This document shows positions 7,894 to 18,757 of a DNA stretch of 64,000 nucleotides, piece after piece (within the stretch, counting starts at the first letter, position 1; the number at the start of each line of letters is the position of its first letter). The stretch covers positions 43,523-107,522 of the forward strand of contig JBBQJP010000009.1 of assembly GCA_038326025.1 (NCBI GenBank), read 5' to 3'. The stretch comes from CAISIP01 sp038326025. Its GTDB lineage: Bacteria; Pseudomonadota; Gammaproteobacteria; Burkholderiales; Burkholderiaceae_C. A program made the position numbers and the translations under genes. Under the pieces are notes generated by a model that searched no databases, was not told the origin of the DNA, and saw only the letters and a list, made by a program, of their open reading frames with translations.

Positions 7894-10095
7894 TCAGAAC
7901 CGGATATCCACGCTTTTGCGCAAGGCAGTACGGGCCACGGCATCGAGCGCGTCTTCCACCGGATCGGTCGAGATGATGCGCAGTTGGCCCTGAACATGCA
8001 GTTGCTCGCAGGCCCGTCGCGACAGAGACTGGACGAATCCCAGAGCATCGACAAACAGCAGCAGGCTGCCGTTGGCGCTGGTCCAGGCCAGGCGCGTGCG
8101 AGCCCAACTGCCTTCGTGGCTCAATGCCACCCAGGTTCCGACGAGCAGCTGACCTGACAATGCAGCGTCCGGCCCGGCCGCCGCATCGAACGGCAGATCA
8201 AGGAAGCCCGAAACCAGGGCCTCGGATGGCGCGAGCCACGCGCTGTCGGAGTCCTGCCATCGGGACTGCGCCGGCGCAATGCGTGGTTCGCTGTCGGCGA
8301 CCTCGGTGTCGGCGAACGATGGTTGACCCAACCCATGCTGGTGCAACGACGAGAGCTGTGCGAAAAAAGCCTCAGTCTCTGGCAGCGGGTACTCGATCGA
8401 TGCCAGCCCTTGGGCAAGTTTTTGCTGCAGCGGATCGTGCATGGCCTGCAACGCCGGCATGTCCCGGTGGGTCAACGCGGGCTGTGCGCTCCACATCAGA
8501 TCGTCAATCAGCCCGGCATACCCGCCGGGATCGTCCGCGCCGCTGCGGTCGTGCATGCGCGCATTCGCCACCACCTGTGCCCACGGGCCGCACAGGAAAT
8601 CGAGTACATCTGAGGGCACCAGCACGGCGTCGGGCCGCCCCAGCACCTCGCGCACGATGGTCGCGGCCAGGGCCGCACGTAGTTCGGCCTGCTGCAGCGC
8701 ATGCACAGCACGGGCAATCTGACGCTGCTCCCGCCCCGCCGGTTCATCCCAGACCGCGACCAGCCGCGCCAGCGCGTGATCGAAGGGTTCGGCATTGTCG
8801 ATGGCACCGCCTTCCAGCGGCGCAACCGCGTCGCGCAAGGGCTCCATAAAGCCACTGAAGCCACGCGAGTCCACCGATTCGAAGGCAATGGATCGATGCG
8901 TGATCTCATGCAGCAAGCGCCGCGCCGGATGCAACTTGTGGCTGAAAAAACGCGGATCAACCAGTGCCAGGCGCAACAAGGCTGGCTCGAGTCTGGCCAC
9001 CAGATCCTGCACCGGCCCCAGCAGGCGGGCGTCATGGCGGATGTTGTCCACCATCAGCGCCACCACCTCAAGTGCCAGGCTCTGATCCAGGCCGTGCGCG
9101 GCGCGCCGCAGCTGCTCGCGCGCGTCGGCCGGTTGCAGCCCGACATCGGCATCCGGGCGCAGCGTCTCGATGCGACGCACCAGCTCGTCGACCCGCGGCA
9201 TGTCGCGCACCGCGTCCAGGGCAGCCGGCACGGTAGGCCGGAACGCCGACGGGCCTGCGTCAGTTGCGTCGTCCGGACGGCTCCGGTCCGCATCATCGGT
9301 GGGCGGTTCGTGAACAGTGTCCTCAAACTCCGGTTGAAACTGTCGCGCAATATCGGCCTGCACATCGGCCGGGCCATTCACCAGCAAATGGCGCAGACGT
9401 TCGAAGGTCAGTGTATGGGGTTCGCGATCTGCCTGCGGCTCGGCCCTGGCGTCAGCGCCCACGCCACGGGCGTGCAGGTCGCTGCACAACTGGCGGTAGT
9501 AAATGTCAAGTTCCTGCCCCAGCGCCCCCGACATCAGCGACAACCAGCCCTGGCGCACGGCAACAGATACCGGCAACTGGCCCAGCGCTGTGGCCAATGC
9601 ATCCACATATACGGCCGGGCGCAGGGGATTGCGCTCGAACTGCACCTGCTCAAGACCGAGCATCGTGCACATCAATTGATTGAGCTCGCCCAGCGCCTGG
9701 TCTGCCGCGATCTGCACGGAGTGGCGCACGCGGGCACTCTCGACACTCTGGCTCACTTGTGCCGCGTCCATGCCGGCGATCTGGTCGAAATGCGGTTGCA
9801 CCGCCATCGGAGCAATCATCGGTTCGCGCGCAGCGGTGCGCGCGAAGGCCGATTTGAGTTCATCGGAAAAACGCGCCATGGCGTCGGACTCGAACTGATT
9901 GAGTTGACGCCGCGAGCCGGTATGGCGCTCGGCTTCACGCTTGTCCGTGGCCCGTGATTCCAGGTCGCGCAGGCTGGCCCTGGCATGCGCCACCAGGCGG
10001 GCCATCAGGTCGGGCGCACCCTTGATCGCGTGCGCGATCGTGGCCTGGTACAGAACGGCGAAGCGTTGCGCTTCGTCCGGTTCGGTGACTTTCAT
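7894..10095 (-). CDS. DUF1631 family protein (copy 1)
   Basis: 733-residue soluble protein starting at ATG 10095 behind GGAG. It shows the DUF1631 layout: an N-terminal helical region (VLYQATIAHAIKGAPDLMARL), a low-complexity acidic/Pro middle, a long helical core with repeated LxxLEPALLRLALVDPRFF-like segments, and a C-terminal beta-rich part ending in LSRRACEQLHVQGQLRII. The C-terminal part is PilZ-like in pattern, though I do not see a clear RxxxR motif. No signal peptide or membrane segment is seen. The function of the family is poorly known. A second copy lies at 11956-14133 beyond ettA. It converges on the TAXI gene with a 44-base gap. Confidence 0.8.
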   Translation of the reverse strand: MKVTEPDEAQRFAVLYQATIAHAIKGAPDLMARLVAHARASLRDLESRATDKREAERHTGSRRQLNQFESDAMARFSDELKSAFARTAAREPMIAPMAVQPHFDQIAGMDAAQVSQSVESARVRHSVQIAADQALGELNQLMCTMLGLEQVQFERNPLRPAVYVDALATALGQLPVSVAVRQGWLSLMSGALGQELDIYYRQLCSDLHARGVGADARAEPQADREPHTLTFERLRHLLVNGPADVQADIARQFQPEFEDTVHEPPTDDADRSRPDDATDAGPSAFRPTVPAALDAVRDMPRVDELVRRIETLRPDADVGLQPADAREQLRRAAHGLDQSLALEVVALMVDNIRHDARLLGPVQDLVARLEPALLRLALVDPRFFSHKLHPARRLLHEITHRSIAFESVDSRGFSGFMEPLRDAVAPLEGGAIDNAEPFDHALARLVAVWDEPAGREQRQIARAVHALQQAELRAALAATIVREVLGRPDAVLVPSDVLDFLCGPWAQVVANARMHDRSGADDPGGYAGLIDDLMWSAQPALTHRDMPALQAMHDPLQQKLAQGLASIEYPLPETEAFFAQLSSLHQHGLGQPSFADTEVADSEPRIAPAQSRWQDSDSAWLAPSEALVSGFLDLPFDAAAGPDAALSGQLLVGTWVALSHEGSWARTRLAWTSANGSLLLFVDALGFVQSLSRRACEQLHVQGQLRIISTDPVEDALDAVARTALRKSVDIRF

Positions 10096-10166
10096 CTCGG
10101 CTCCTCCATCGGGTCTGGCGCAATTGCCGGCAAGCTGGCAGACCCCGACAGTGGCGAAAAAGACGC

Positions 10167-11828
<1,662 letters not shown>

Positions 11829-11955
11829 GGCGGGGTATTTTCCTTGCTGGTCTGGGGGTGATACAGGTGCGGGCTGCACGCCCGCATAACTCCCCATTAT
11901 CGACGCTTGCAGCGCCCTGGCCTCGTTGCCCCTGTTCGGGCCGGTATTGCCGCCG

Positions 11956-14133
11956 CTATGTGTGGTTCGGCGGATCGCCCGCCAGCGGCGCCACGCCGGA
12001 CTCCAGCAACAGGTCGAACACCGGCACCACGACCCTGATGCGCCCCTGCGATTGCAGCTTGTCCATGGACCGGCGTGACATTGCGTGGGCCAGTCCGGCG
12101 CCCGACACGAACATGAACAACTTGCGGTCACGCCCGATCCAGGTCAGCTTCGCCCACAGCCAGGCGCCATCGAGCATCAACTCGACTTCGGCCCCGACCG
12201 ACTGATCCGACGGAATGTAGGTGAGCCGGGGGTCGGTCCCGTCAGCGGTATCCAGTGGCACCATGCCGCTGTCGATCTGCAGGCGATCGGAATCGCAACC
12301 GTCGAACAAACCTCTGATGGAGTCCGGCGTGACGTCAGACGCGTTCTGCCCCGGCGCAGCCGCGCGGGCCTGGGCCTTGCCACGGCGGTAATCATCGAGC
12401 ACCTTGTCGTGAAGTTCGCTGAGTGCGTCCAGGAAGATGGCGATCGGCTCCGGGGGGTAACGGATCAGCAGCAGGCCCTCGTTCAGGCCAGCGAGCAGGC
12501 GCGGGATCATGCGCACCAGGCGGGGAGGATCCTGGCGCACCAGCGCCAGCTGAACACTCCAGACCAGATCGTCCACCAGCGCCAGAAAGCCATGCGCATC
12601 GGTCTGGTCAGCGTCGTTCTGCAGATGGCATTCGGCAAGGACCTGCGACCAGGGCCCGCGCAGAAAGCCGGCCACAAGCTGGGGCAGTCCACTGTCGCGA
12701 AAACGCTCCATCATCGCATCGGAGTAACGCTGGGCCAGCACGTTGCGCTGCTGCGCATATTCGCGTGCACGCCGCTCGTCCTCGCGGCGCTGCACCCGCG
12801 CTTCGTCACGGTCCGTCCAGGCCCTTTCAAGATTGGCCAAGGCACCGGCGTAGGCTGGCGCATCACCCGCGCTGTGCGTCAGGGCATTAACTGCATCCGA
12901 TACACAGGCCGCAAACTCGTTGATGGCCTCGTCGTCTTCGGTCGGATACGCCAGACTGCGCTGGACCACCCGATCGAGCAGCTGGCGCGCGGCATGGCGG
13001 CGGTTGATGAAAAAGCGCGGGTCGGAGCGGGCCAGGTGCAGCAGCGCCGGCTCCAGCGAGCGCAACTGCGTGCGCACCGGCTGCAGCAGCCGCTCGTCGC
13101 TGGCCAGCTGTTCGATCATCAAGCTGACGACTTCCTCGCCGAGCATGCGGCCGATCTGCTGGTTCTGATCGCGTGTGCGGTTCTGTCCGATCTTCACGCC
13201 CTGCGCATCGCGGGCCGGTTTGCCCACCGCCAACTGGCGCACCGATCGCTCGGCCAGCCGCTGCATCATCGGCTCAACCAGCTTGAGATCCTGTAACGCC
13301 ACCAGCGAGGCCGGCACGGTGTGGGCGAAATCCTGAAATACGCCAGGCCGGATGCGGGCCTGTGGTTCGCCCGCCAGCAAGCGGCGCAACTTCTCCAGGG
13401 TCTGCATGGTGCGCTCCACTTCGGAGCGGGTCTTGCGCGCCCTGGCCGCGGCACCGTCACCGCCGCCTGCCAAAGGCTCGACGAGCCGCACACCCTGTGA
13501 ACGCATCCACTCGCTTGCTTCCCGATAAAGCGTGCGCAAACCCACGCCCATGGCAATGGCCGACGGACGCAGCAGGTCCATGCGGATGTCTTCGTTCGGA
13601 ATCCAGGCGGTCAGTGTCTCGAGCAGCGCGCGCACAAAGGCTTCGGGCTTGAGCGGATTGAGCGCCGGCTGCACCGTGCTCCAGCCTAGCAAGGAGCTGA
13701 CCAGCGAGTCGAATTGCGGCAGCACCTCCTCGGCCGCGCGGATGATCTCCTGGCGTGCCAGCGCCAACTCGATATGGATCTCGATCTCGTGGATGTCGTA
13801 AAAACGCAGGTCGTCGAACTGCACCGACTCGTTGTGCGCCAGGTCAGTGGAGCTGCTGTGAAACACCAGTCGGCGCAATTCGGAGGCGAACGTGGCGCGC
13901 ACCGCCGGCGCATCACCGAGCAAAACCCGCACCGCTGACTTGACCATTACGCTGGGCAACTCGTCGACCGGTTCGCCTTCGGTCTCGGCCGTCAGGCGGG
14001 TCAACGCATCGAGCACGTCATCGGCCAGGCCGGCGGCCTGATCGAGCACCAGTTCGATACAGTCGGACAAGGTCGGAAGCATGGGCGCGGCATTACTTGC
14101 CACACCGATCCTTCGCAACCGGTACTTGCTCAT
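11956..14133 (-). CDS. DUF1631 family protein (copy 2)
   Basis: 725 residues from ATG 14133 (MSKYRLRRIG) behind AAGGGG. A longer frame to 14265 exists but lacks a ribosome site. Organisation matches the 733-residue copy at 7894-10095: shared patterns include LEPALLHLARSDPRFFINRRHAARQLL here against LEPALLRLALVDPRFF there, a central LVDDLVWSVQ / LIDDLMWSAQ segment, and the C-terminal AGLAHAMSRRSMDKLQSQGRIRV against LGFVQSLSRRACEQL. The two are clearly paralogues but diverged over most of their length. It is soluble and without recognised catalytic motifs. Confidence 0.8.
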   Translation of the reverse strand: MSKYRLRRIGVASNAAPMLPTLSDCIELVLDQAAGLADDVLDALTRLTAETEGEPVDELPSVMVKSAVRVLLGDAPAVRATFASELRRLVFHSSSTDLAHNESVQFDDLRFYDIHEIEIHIELALARQEIIRAAEEVLPQFDSLVSSLLGWSTVQPALNPLKPEAFVRALLETLTAWIPNEDIRMDLLRPSAIAMGVGLRTLYREASEWMRSQGVRLVEPLAGGGDGAAARARKTRSEVERTMQTLEKLRRLLAGEPQARIRPGVFQDFAHTVPASLVALQDLKLVEPMMQRLAERSVRQLAVGKPARDAQGVKIGQNRTRDQNQQIGRMLGEEVVSLMIEQLASDERLLQPVRTQLRSLEPALLHLARSDPRFFINRRHAARQLLDRVVQRSLAYPTEDDEAINEFAACVSDAVNALTHSAGDAPAYAGALANLERAWTDRDEARVQRREDERRAREYAQQRNVLAQRYSDAMMERFRDSGLPQLVAGFLRGPWSQVLAECHLQNDADQTDAHGFLALVDDLVWSVQLALVRQDPPRLVRMIPRLLAGLNEGLLLIRYPPEPIAIFLDALSELHDKVLDDYRRGKAQARAAAPGQNASDVTPDSIRGLFDGCDSDRLQIDSGMVPLDTADGTDPRLTYIPSDQSVGAEVELMLDGAWLWAKLTWIGRDRKLFMFVSGAGLAHAMSRRSMDKLQSQGRIRVVVPVFDLLLESGVAPLAGDPPNHT

Positions 14134-14494
14134 CCAAGCCCCTTGCGTGCTTGCACCGACCCGACGAAATGGACAGGCCAACCCGCAGACCCACCCTAGC
14201 GCGCCTGTCCTGGCCTTGCATTCTGACCGCCAAGGCGCGCCAAAAGCAAGCCAGGACCTGAGCAACCGTGGTATTTTTCGCGTTCTGAGTCACTTACCGG
14301 GGTCGCCCGGCCCAGTCGTGCGACAATAGCGCCGGTCGTGGGCCTCCAGCTGCCCGCGGCACCAGCGTCTGCTGGGGGACCTGCAACACGCACGCGTCCC
14401 AAACTTTTTACTCTGTCAGCCTTTGACTGGACCGGTATCGCGATACCGGCACGGGTAGACATGCCAAGCGCCCAGGACGGTGCCACATTACATA
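14134..14494 (+). other. 361-base intergenic region with an 18-base perfect palindrome
   Basis: This divergent region separates the second DUF1631 gene (minus) from the RNA helicase gene (plus). It holds no convincing gene. A perfect 18-base palindrome, CCGGTATCGCGATACCGG, lies at 14432-14449, 45 bases before the helicase ATG. TTGACT at 14423-14428 precedes it, but no good -10 follows. GACAAT near 14318 is another possible -10. The palindrome could be a regulator site or a hairpin in the helicase leader. Confidence 0.45.
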
Positions 14495-16252
14495 ATGAAT
14501 TTTGAAGATCTGAATCTGGCTCCGGCCATCGTCAAGGCTGTGCGCGAGCAAGGCTACGAGTCCCCAACGGCCATCCAGGCCCAGGCCATTCCCGTGGTCC
14601 TCGAGGGCCACGACCTGCTGGGCGGTGCCCAGACCGGCACCGGCAAAACCGCAGCCTTCGTGTTGCCGATGCTGCACAAGCTGAGCATGGCGCGCAGCGC
14701 GCAGAATAAATTCGGCGGTACCGGAATCCGTGCCCTGGTACTCACCCCCACCCGCGAACTGGCAGCCCAGGTCGAGGAATCGGTCAAGACCTACGGCAAG
14801 TTCCTGCAACTGTCGTCGACCGTGATTTTTGGTGGCGTCGGCATGAATCCGCAGATCAGCCGCGTCAAGTCGGGTATCGACATTCTGGTGGCAACGCCTG
14901 GCCGCCTGCTCGACCTGCTTCAGCAAGGCGTGCTGGACCTGGGTCAGGTCCAGATCCTGGTGCTCGACGAAGCCGACCGCATGCTCGACATGGGTTTCAT
15001 CCATGACGTCAAGAAGGTGCTGGCCGTATTGCCCAAGGACAAGCAGAGCCTGCTGTTCTCGGCCACGTTCAGCGACGAAATCCGCGACCTGGCAGCAACG
15101 CTGCTCAAAAGCCCGCAAAGCGTGCAGGTCACGCCACGCAACACCACCGTGCAGCGCATCACGCAGACCATCCATCCGGTGGGACGCGGCAAGAAGAAGG
15201 CCCTGCTCGCGCACATCATCAACGAACACAACTGGAGCCAGGTACTGGTGTTCACCCGCACCAAGTTCGGCGCCAACAATGTGGCCGAATTCCTGACCAA
15301 GAACGGCATCCACGCGATGGCGCTGCACGGCAACAAGAGCCAGGCAGCACGTACCCAGGCGCTGAGTGGTTTCAAGAGCGGTGACATCCGCGCCCTGGTG
15401 GCCACCGACATTGCGGCACGCGGCATCGACATCGACGATCTGCCCCATGTCGTGAACTACGAAATTCCCAACGTCAGCGAAGACTATGTGCACCGTATCG
15501 GCCGCACCGGCCGGGCCGGCGCTGACGGCGCGGCCGTGAGCCTGGTGAGCCTGGATGAAGAAGGCTTCATGCAGGACATCGAGCGTTACACCAAGCAGAA
15601 CATCGAAGTTCGCGTGGTCGAGGGCTTCGGCCCCGAGCAAGGGGAAAAGGCCGAGCCGATCGCCATGGGTCGCCAGACCATTTGGGGCGGCGCCGGCAAA
15701 CCGCCGAGCCGCGACGTCATGATGGCGGCGGCTAAAGCCGCTCGTACCGAAATGATGCAACGGGTGCGCGACAACAAGGCCGGCAGTGGTGCTGGCAATG
15801 GTGGCGGTGGTGGCGGTGGTGGCGGTGGGCGTGGCGGCAACGGTGCCCGCGCCGGTGGCGGACGGGGCGGCAATGGCGGCGGACGTGGCCAGTCGCAAGG
15901 CAACGACGGCTATCCGTCGGGGAACAATGGCGGCGGACGTCGCAATGGTGGCCAGTCTTCACAACAGCCACGCCATGCACAAAGCGATCGGCAACCCGAT
16001 CCGCTGCGCGGCGGTGGCAATCCCGCCCCTCGCACCGGCGCACCGCGTGAGCCCGATCCGATGCGCACCAATGTTGATCTGATGGTCGAACGCGGCGGAC
16101 AACGCCGTGGCGGTGGTGGTTATGGTGGTAATCGCGGAGGTGGCTCTTATGGTGGTGGCAGCGGACGTTCCGGCGGCGGCTCGGGCGGTTATGGTGGCGG
16201 GGGCAACCGGTCTCGTGGGCCGGGCGGTTCTGGCGGCTCTTTCGGCCGATAA
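14495..16252 (+). CDS. rhlE: DEAD-box RNA helicase, RhlE type, with glycine-rich tail
   Basis: 585 residues. ATG 14495 starts exactly at the Q-motif region (MNFEDLNLAPAIVKAV); a GTG five codons upstream is less likely. All core motifs are present in order: AQTGTGKTA, PTRELA, TPGRLLDLL, the DEAD box in VLDEADRMLDMGF, FSATF, VATDIAARGIDIDDLPHVVN cut here to its key ARGID, and HRIGRTGRAG. After about residue 430 the protein becomes a glycine-rich tail of about 150 residues with many RGG, GGG and YGG units and stretches of Asn, Gln and Pro. Such tails bind RNA non-specifically and can promote condensates. Its last 62 bases overlap the next gene in another frame. Confidence 0.92.
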   Translation: MNFEDLNLAPAIVKAVREQGYESPTAIQAQAIPVVLEGHDLLGGAQTGTGKTAAFVLPMLHKLSMARSAQNKFGGTGIRALVLTPTRELAAQVEESVKTYGKFLQLSSTVIFGGVGMNPQISRVKSGIDILVATPGRLLDLLQQGVLDLGQVQILVLDEADRMLDMGFIHDVKKVLAVLPKDKQSLLFSATFSDEIRDLAATLLKSPQSVQVTPRNTTVQRITQTIHPVGRGKKKALLAHIINEHNWSQVLVFTRTKFGANNVAEFLTKNGIHAMALHGNKSQAARTQALSGFKSGDIRALVATDIAARGIDIDDLPHVVNYEIPNVSEDYVHRIGRTGRAGADGAAVSLVSLDEEGFMQDIERYTKQNIEVRVVEGFGPEQGEKAEPIAMGRQTIWGGAGKPPSRDVMMAAAKAARTEMMQRVRDNKAGSGAGNGGGGGGGGGGRGGNGARAGGGRGGNGGGRGQSQGNDGYPSGNNGGGRRNGGQSSQQPRHAQSDRQPDPLRGGGNPAPRTGAPREPDPMRTNVDLMVERGGQRRGGGGYGGNRGGGSYGGGSGRSGGGSGGYGGGGNRSRGPGGSGGSFGR

Positions 16253-16829
16253 GCACTACCGCAGCATCCATCTTGTCGGGCGCCGCGCGCCCGAACTGTC
16301 CGATGACCGAATGCATTTCCATGCAGTCGATTTCGGACAACTGCCGGCGTTGCCGCCGGTAGACGACATCTATATTGCGCTGGGCACCACGATCAAGGTG
16401 GCCGGCAGCCAGAACGCATTCCGTGCGCTGGACCACGACGCCGTGCTGGCGCTGGCCCGGCAAGCGCGCGAAGCAGGCGCGCAGCGGTTGGCCGTTGTCA
16501 GCGCCATGGGCGCCGACGCGCACTCACGCGTTTTCTATAACCGGGTCAAGGGAGAAACCGAGGACGCCTTGCGCGCGCTGGGTTTCCCGACGCTGGTGAT
16601 CGCCCGCCCGTCCATGCTGGCCGGCGACCGGGCTTCATTGGCGCAACCGGCCCGGCTCGGAGAGCGCCTGGGCCTGGCGCTGATGCACCAATTCAAACCC
16701 CTGATACCCGCCAACTACCAGGCGATTGCCGCGCAAGACGTCGCCCAGGCCATGGTGCAAGCCATGACCGACGGCGGCACTGGCAACCGCACGCTGCTGT
16801 CCGGTCAGATGCAGGGCGCCGCGCGCTGA
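16191..16829 (+). CDS. NAD(P)-binding Rossmann protein, TIP30/HTATIP2-like
   Basis: 212 residues from ATG 16191, giving MVAGATGLVGRAVLAALS, a clean Rossmann nucleotide-binding start (GxxGxxG). The start lies inside the helicase gene, in a different frame, so the first 20 codons overlap the RGG tail. Downstream, the family pattern is seen: DIYIALGTTIKVAGSQNAFR, then VVSAMGADAHSRVFYNRVKGETE with the YxxxK pair, then LVIARPSMLAG. This is the short atypical-SDR group that includes eukaryotic TIP30 and bacterial NAD(P)H-binding proteins of unknown substrate. It is probably translated by coupling to the helicase, since no separate promoter space exists. Confidence 0.75.
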   Translation: MVAGATGLVGRAVLAALSADKHYRSIHLVGRRAPELSDDRMHFHAVDFGQLPALPPVDDIYIALGTTIKVAGSQNAFRALDHDAVLALARQAREAGAQRLAVVSAMGADAHSRVFYNRVKGETEDALRALGFPTLVIARPSMLAGDRASLAQPARLGERLGLALMHQFKPLIPANYQAIAAQDVAQAMVQAMTDGGTGNRTLLSGQMQGAAR

Positions 16830-16917
16830 CGCCTGCCAGCCGCTGCGCTGTGCCCAGTTCCTCTGGGTTCATACGCGTTGCCAGCGCGAAACAAGTACCT
16901 GGCTGGAGCTTGTCGCC

Positions 16918-17727
16918 TCAGTGGCCCACCCGAAAATCATTGCGACCGGTGCGATCCTTGCCGCGCAGCAGCCACAGCGGCCGCGACGCAAACGCCACCG
17001 GCACGCCCGACTTGCCATCCACCGGATTGAGATCGCGCTCGAACACCGACGTACCCGGCATGTAGCGCAAGGCCACACCGGTGCGTCGCTGCGTCGAATG
17101 ATTGACCCGCGCCCCGTGGATCATGTAGACGTCGTGCATTGACATCTGGCCAGGCTGCAGTTCCAGATCCACCGCACTCGACACATCGAACGTGGATTCG
17201 TCAGCGCGCTGCTGCAACACCAGATCGGCACGGTCTTCATGCAGATGCGGATGGCATTGGCGCGCCGTGTGCGACCCCGGTATCACACGCAGACAACCGT
17301 TATCAACGGTCGATGGATCAAGCGCCACCCAGACCGTGCAGTTGCCCAGCGGGCGGATCGGCCAGTAATGACCGTCCTGGTGCCAGGGCGTTTCATGTCC
17401 GTCTCCTGCGGGCTTGCAGAACACATGGCAACCCCACAGGATGATGTCGGGGCCGATGACCTGCTCGACCAGGTCCAGGATGTCGGGGTCGTTGGCCAGA
17501 TCGAGAAAGTCCTGATGTCCCCGCACGCCCTCGGCATTGGGCGCGCCATTGTGGCCCACCACGTGGGCACTGACCAGTTTCTCGGGACGCACGTCCGGAT
17601 TTTCGCGTATCAGCCGCTCCAGCGAGGCGCGCATTTGCTGCACCCGCTGAGCGGGCAACCGAAATGACGGAATCAGGTATCCCGCTTCGCGGTATTGGCT
17701 TGCCTCTGCGGCGCTCAATTCAGCCAT
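16918..17727 (-). CDS. Phytanoyl-CoA dioxygenase (PhyH) family oxygenase
   Basis: 269 residues, ATG 17727 behind AAGGAG. A non-haem Fe(II)/2-oxoglutarate dioxygenase: the iron facial triad is readable as His116-x-Asp118 (WHQDGHYW) with distal His204 (MIHGARVNHS), and Arg215 is the likely 2-oxoglutarate salt-bridge residue. Size and motifs fit the PhyH/EctD superfamily. It is the last gene of the sugar-acid import operon (cupin, gluconokinase, ABC transporter upstream, same strand, short gaps). The substrate is unknown; it may hydroxylate or dealkylate a compound taken up by the transporter. This pairing is not part of any standard galactonate or gluconate pathway. Confidence 0.85.
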   Translation of the reverse strand: MAELSAAEASQYREAGYLIPSFRLPAQRVQQMRASLERLIRENPDVRPEKLVSAHVVGHNGAPNAEGVRGHQDFLDLANDPDILDLVEQVIGPDIILWGCHVFCKPAGDGHETPWHQDGHYWPIRPLGNCTVWVALDPSTVDNGCLRVIPGSHTARQCHPHLHEDRADLVLQQRADESTFDVSSAVDLELQPGQMSMHDVYMIHGARVNHSTQRRTGVALRYMPGTSVFERDLNPVDGKSGVPVAFASRPLWLLRGKDRTGRNDFRVGH

Positions 17728-17782
17728 GTGGTTCTCCTTAGGGTTGCGCGGGGCTGCAGCCAGGTTGCACTGCCCCGGGGCT

Positions 17783-18166
17783 TCAGGCGCGCACGAACAA
17801 GGTCACCAGCGGTTCGGGGCCCACTTGCCGGCTCCAGTGCCCATGCACCTTGGCATCGAAAGTTGCGCCCTGGGGCAACGTGTCTGCAGAGTAGAAATGG
17901 TCACCGGGGCCGAAAAGCCGGGATGACCCGTCCTGCAGTCCGATCTCCATCTGGCCACGCAGCACGAACAACCACTGTGTCGTGACGGTGCAGTGATACT
18001 GGCTGCGAAATCCAACCGGGCTGTAGCGCAATTGAAAGCCGCCGCTGGCAAACACTTCGGACAACATCGCCTGCGGCGTGCCCTCGCCAAGCGCGATCGG
18101 CTCCTCGCGAAATCGGGCGACACCATCGGTATCGGTAAAAAGAGAAACTTTGGTGAACGCGACCAT
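17783..18166 (-). CDS. Small cupin-domain protein
   Basis: 127 residues, ATG 18166 behind AGGAG. The sequence is a single cupin barrel: the first motif is around YHCTVTTQWLFVLRGQMEIGLQDG and the second around GPGDHFYSADTLPQGATF, cut here to short stretches. Metal ligands are incomplete compared with classical cupins (one His in the first motif and Asp/His in the second), so metal binding is uncertain. It lies between gluconokinase and the PhyH oxygenase in the same operon. Possible roles are sugar isomerisation, lyase activity or ligand sensing; the sequence does not decide. Confidence 0.7.
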   Translation of the reverse strand: MVAFTKVSLFTDTDGVARFREEPIALGEGTPQAMLSEVFASGGFQLRYSPVGFRSQYHCTVTTQWLFVLRGQMEIGLQDGSSRLFGPGDHFYSADTLPQGATFDAKVHGHWSRQVGPEPLVTLFVRA

Positions 18167-18193
18167 GGAACTCCTGAACGAAGTGGTGGGATG

Positions 18194-18739
18194 TCAATGA
18201 GGATCCGGCAGCGCCCCGCTCCCTGTCAGGGCGGCCACCGTTTGTTGCACGATTTCCTTTGGCGCCTGCGTCACATCGAACGTCAGCACGTTTTCGTCTG
18301 CCCCGGGGGGCTCAAGCGTTGCGATCTGGCTGTCGAGCAGCGACACCGGCATGTAGTGGCCTTCACGCTGTGCGCTGCGCGCCGCGAGGACCTCACGCGT
18401 ACCGTGCAGATGCACCAGGCACAGGTCTGGCGCACCCGTGCGCAGAAGGTCGCGGTAGGTGCGCTTGAGCGCGGAACACGAGACCACCAGGGGCCGGCCC
18501 TGTCCATGCGCAGCGGCCAGATGGCCGGCAAGCGCCTGCAGCCAGTCGCGGCGCTGCGCATCATTGAGCGGGATGCCCGCACGCATGCGTTCGACGTTTT
18601 CCTGCGTGTGCAGGTCGTCACCTTCGATATACGGTGCAGCCAGCGCGTTGGCCAGCAATTGGCCAACCGTGCTCTTGCCGCAACCCGATACCCCCATGAC
18701 CACCACCACCGGCGGCCTTGTCGCCTCAAGCCTGTGCAT
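18194..18739 (-). CDS. gntK: Gluconokinase
   Basis: 181 residues, ATG 18739. P-loop kinase of the GntK type: Walker A GVSGCGKST at 16-24, then GDDLHTQENVERMRAGIPLND and DWLQAL, SCSALKRTYRDLLR and the lid region REGHYMPVSLLDSQ. These are the characteristic gluconokinase motifs. It phosphorylates D-gluconate to 6-phosphogluconate. It is the gene after the ABC ATPase (18 bases apart), which suggests that the importer takes up gluconate or a related aldonic acid. No edd or gnd gene is in this window, so the fate of 6-phosphogluconate lies elsewhere. Confidence 0.9.
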   Translation of the reverse strand: MHRLEATRPPVVVVMGVSGCGKSTVGQLLANALAAPYIEGDDLHTQENVERMRAGIPLNDAQRRDWLQALAGHLAAAHGQGRPLVVSCSALKRTYRDLLRTGAPDLCLVHLHGTREVLAARSAQREGHYMPVSLLDSQIATLEPPGADENVLTFDVTQAPKEIVQQTVAALTGSGALPDPH

Positions 18740-18757
18740 CGGGAATCGAGCCTTCGC

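Noticed and set aside
11829..12131. N-terminal extension of EttA by about 100 residues
   Set aside because: The extension overlaps the DUF1631 gene in another frame, and EttA proteins start at the MAQYVF position, which has its own ribosome site.
15790..16250. Simple-sequence repeat array in the helicase tail as a separate element
   Set aside because: The GGT/GGC-rich repeats are in frame and encode the glycine-rich tail common in RhlE-type helicases.
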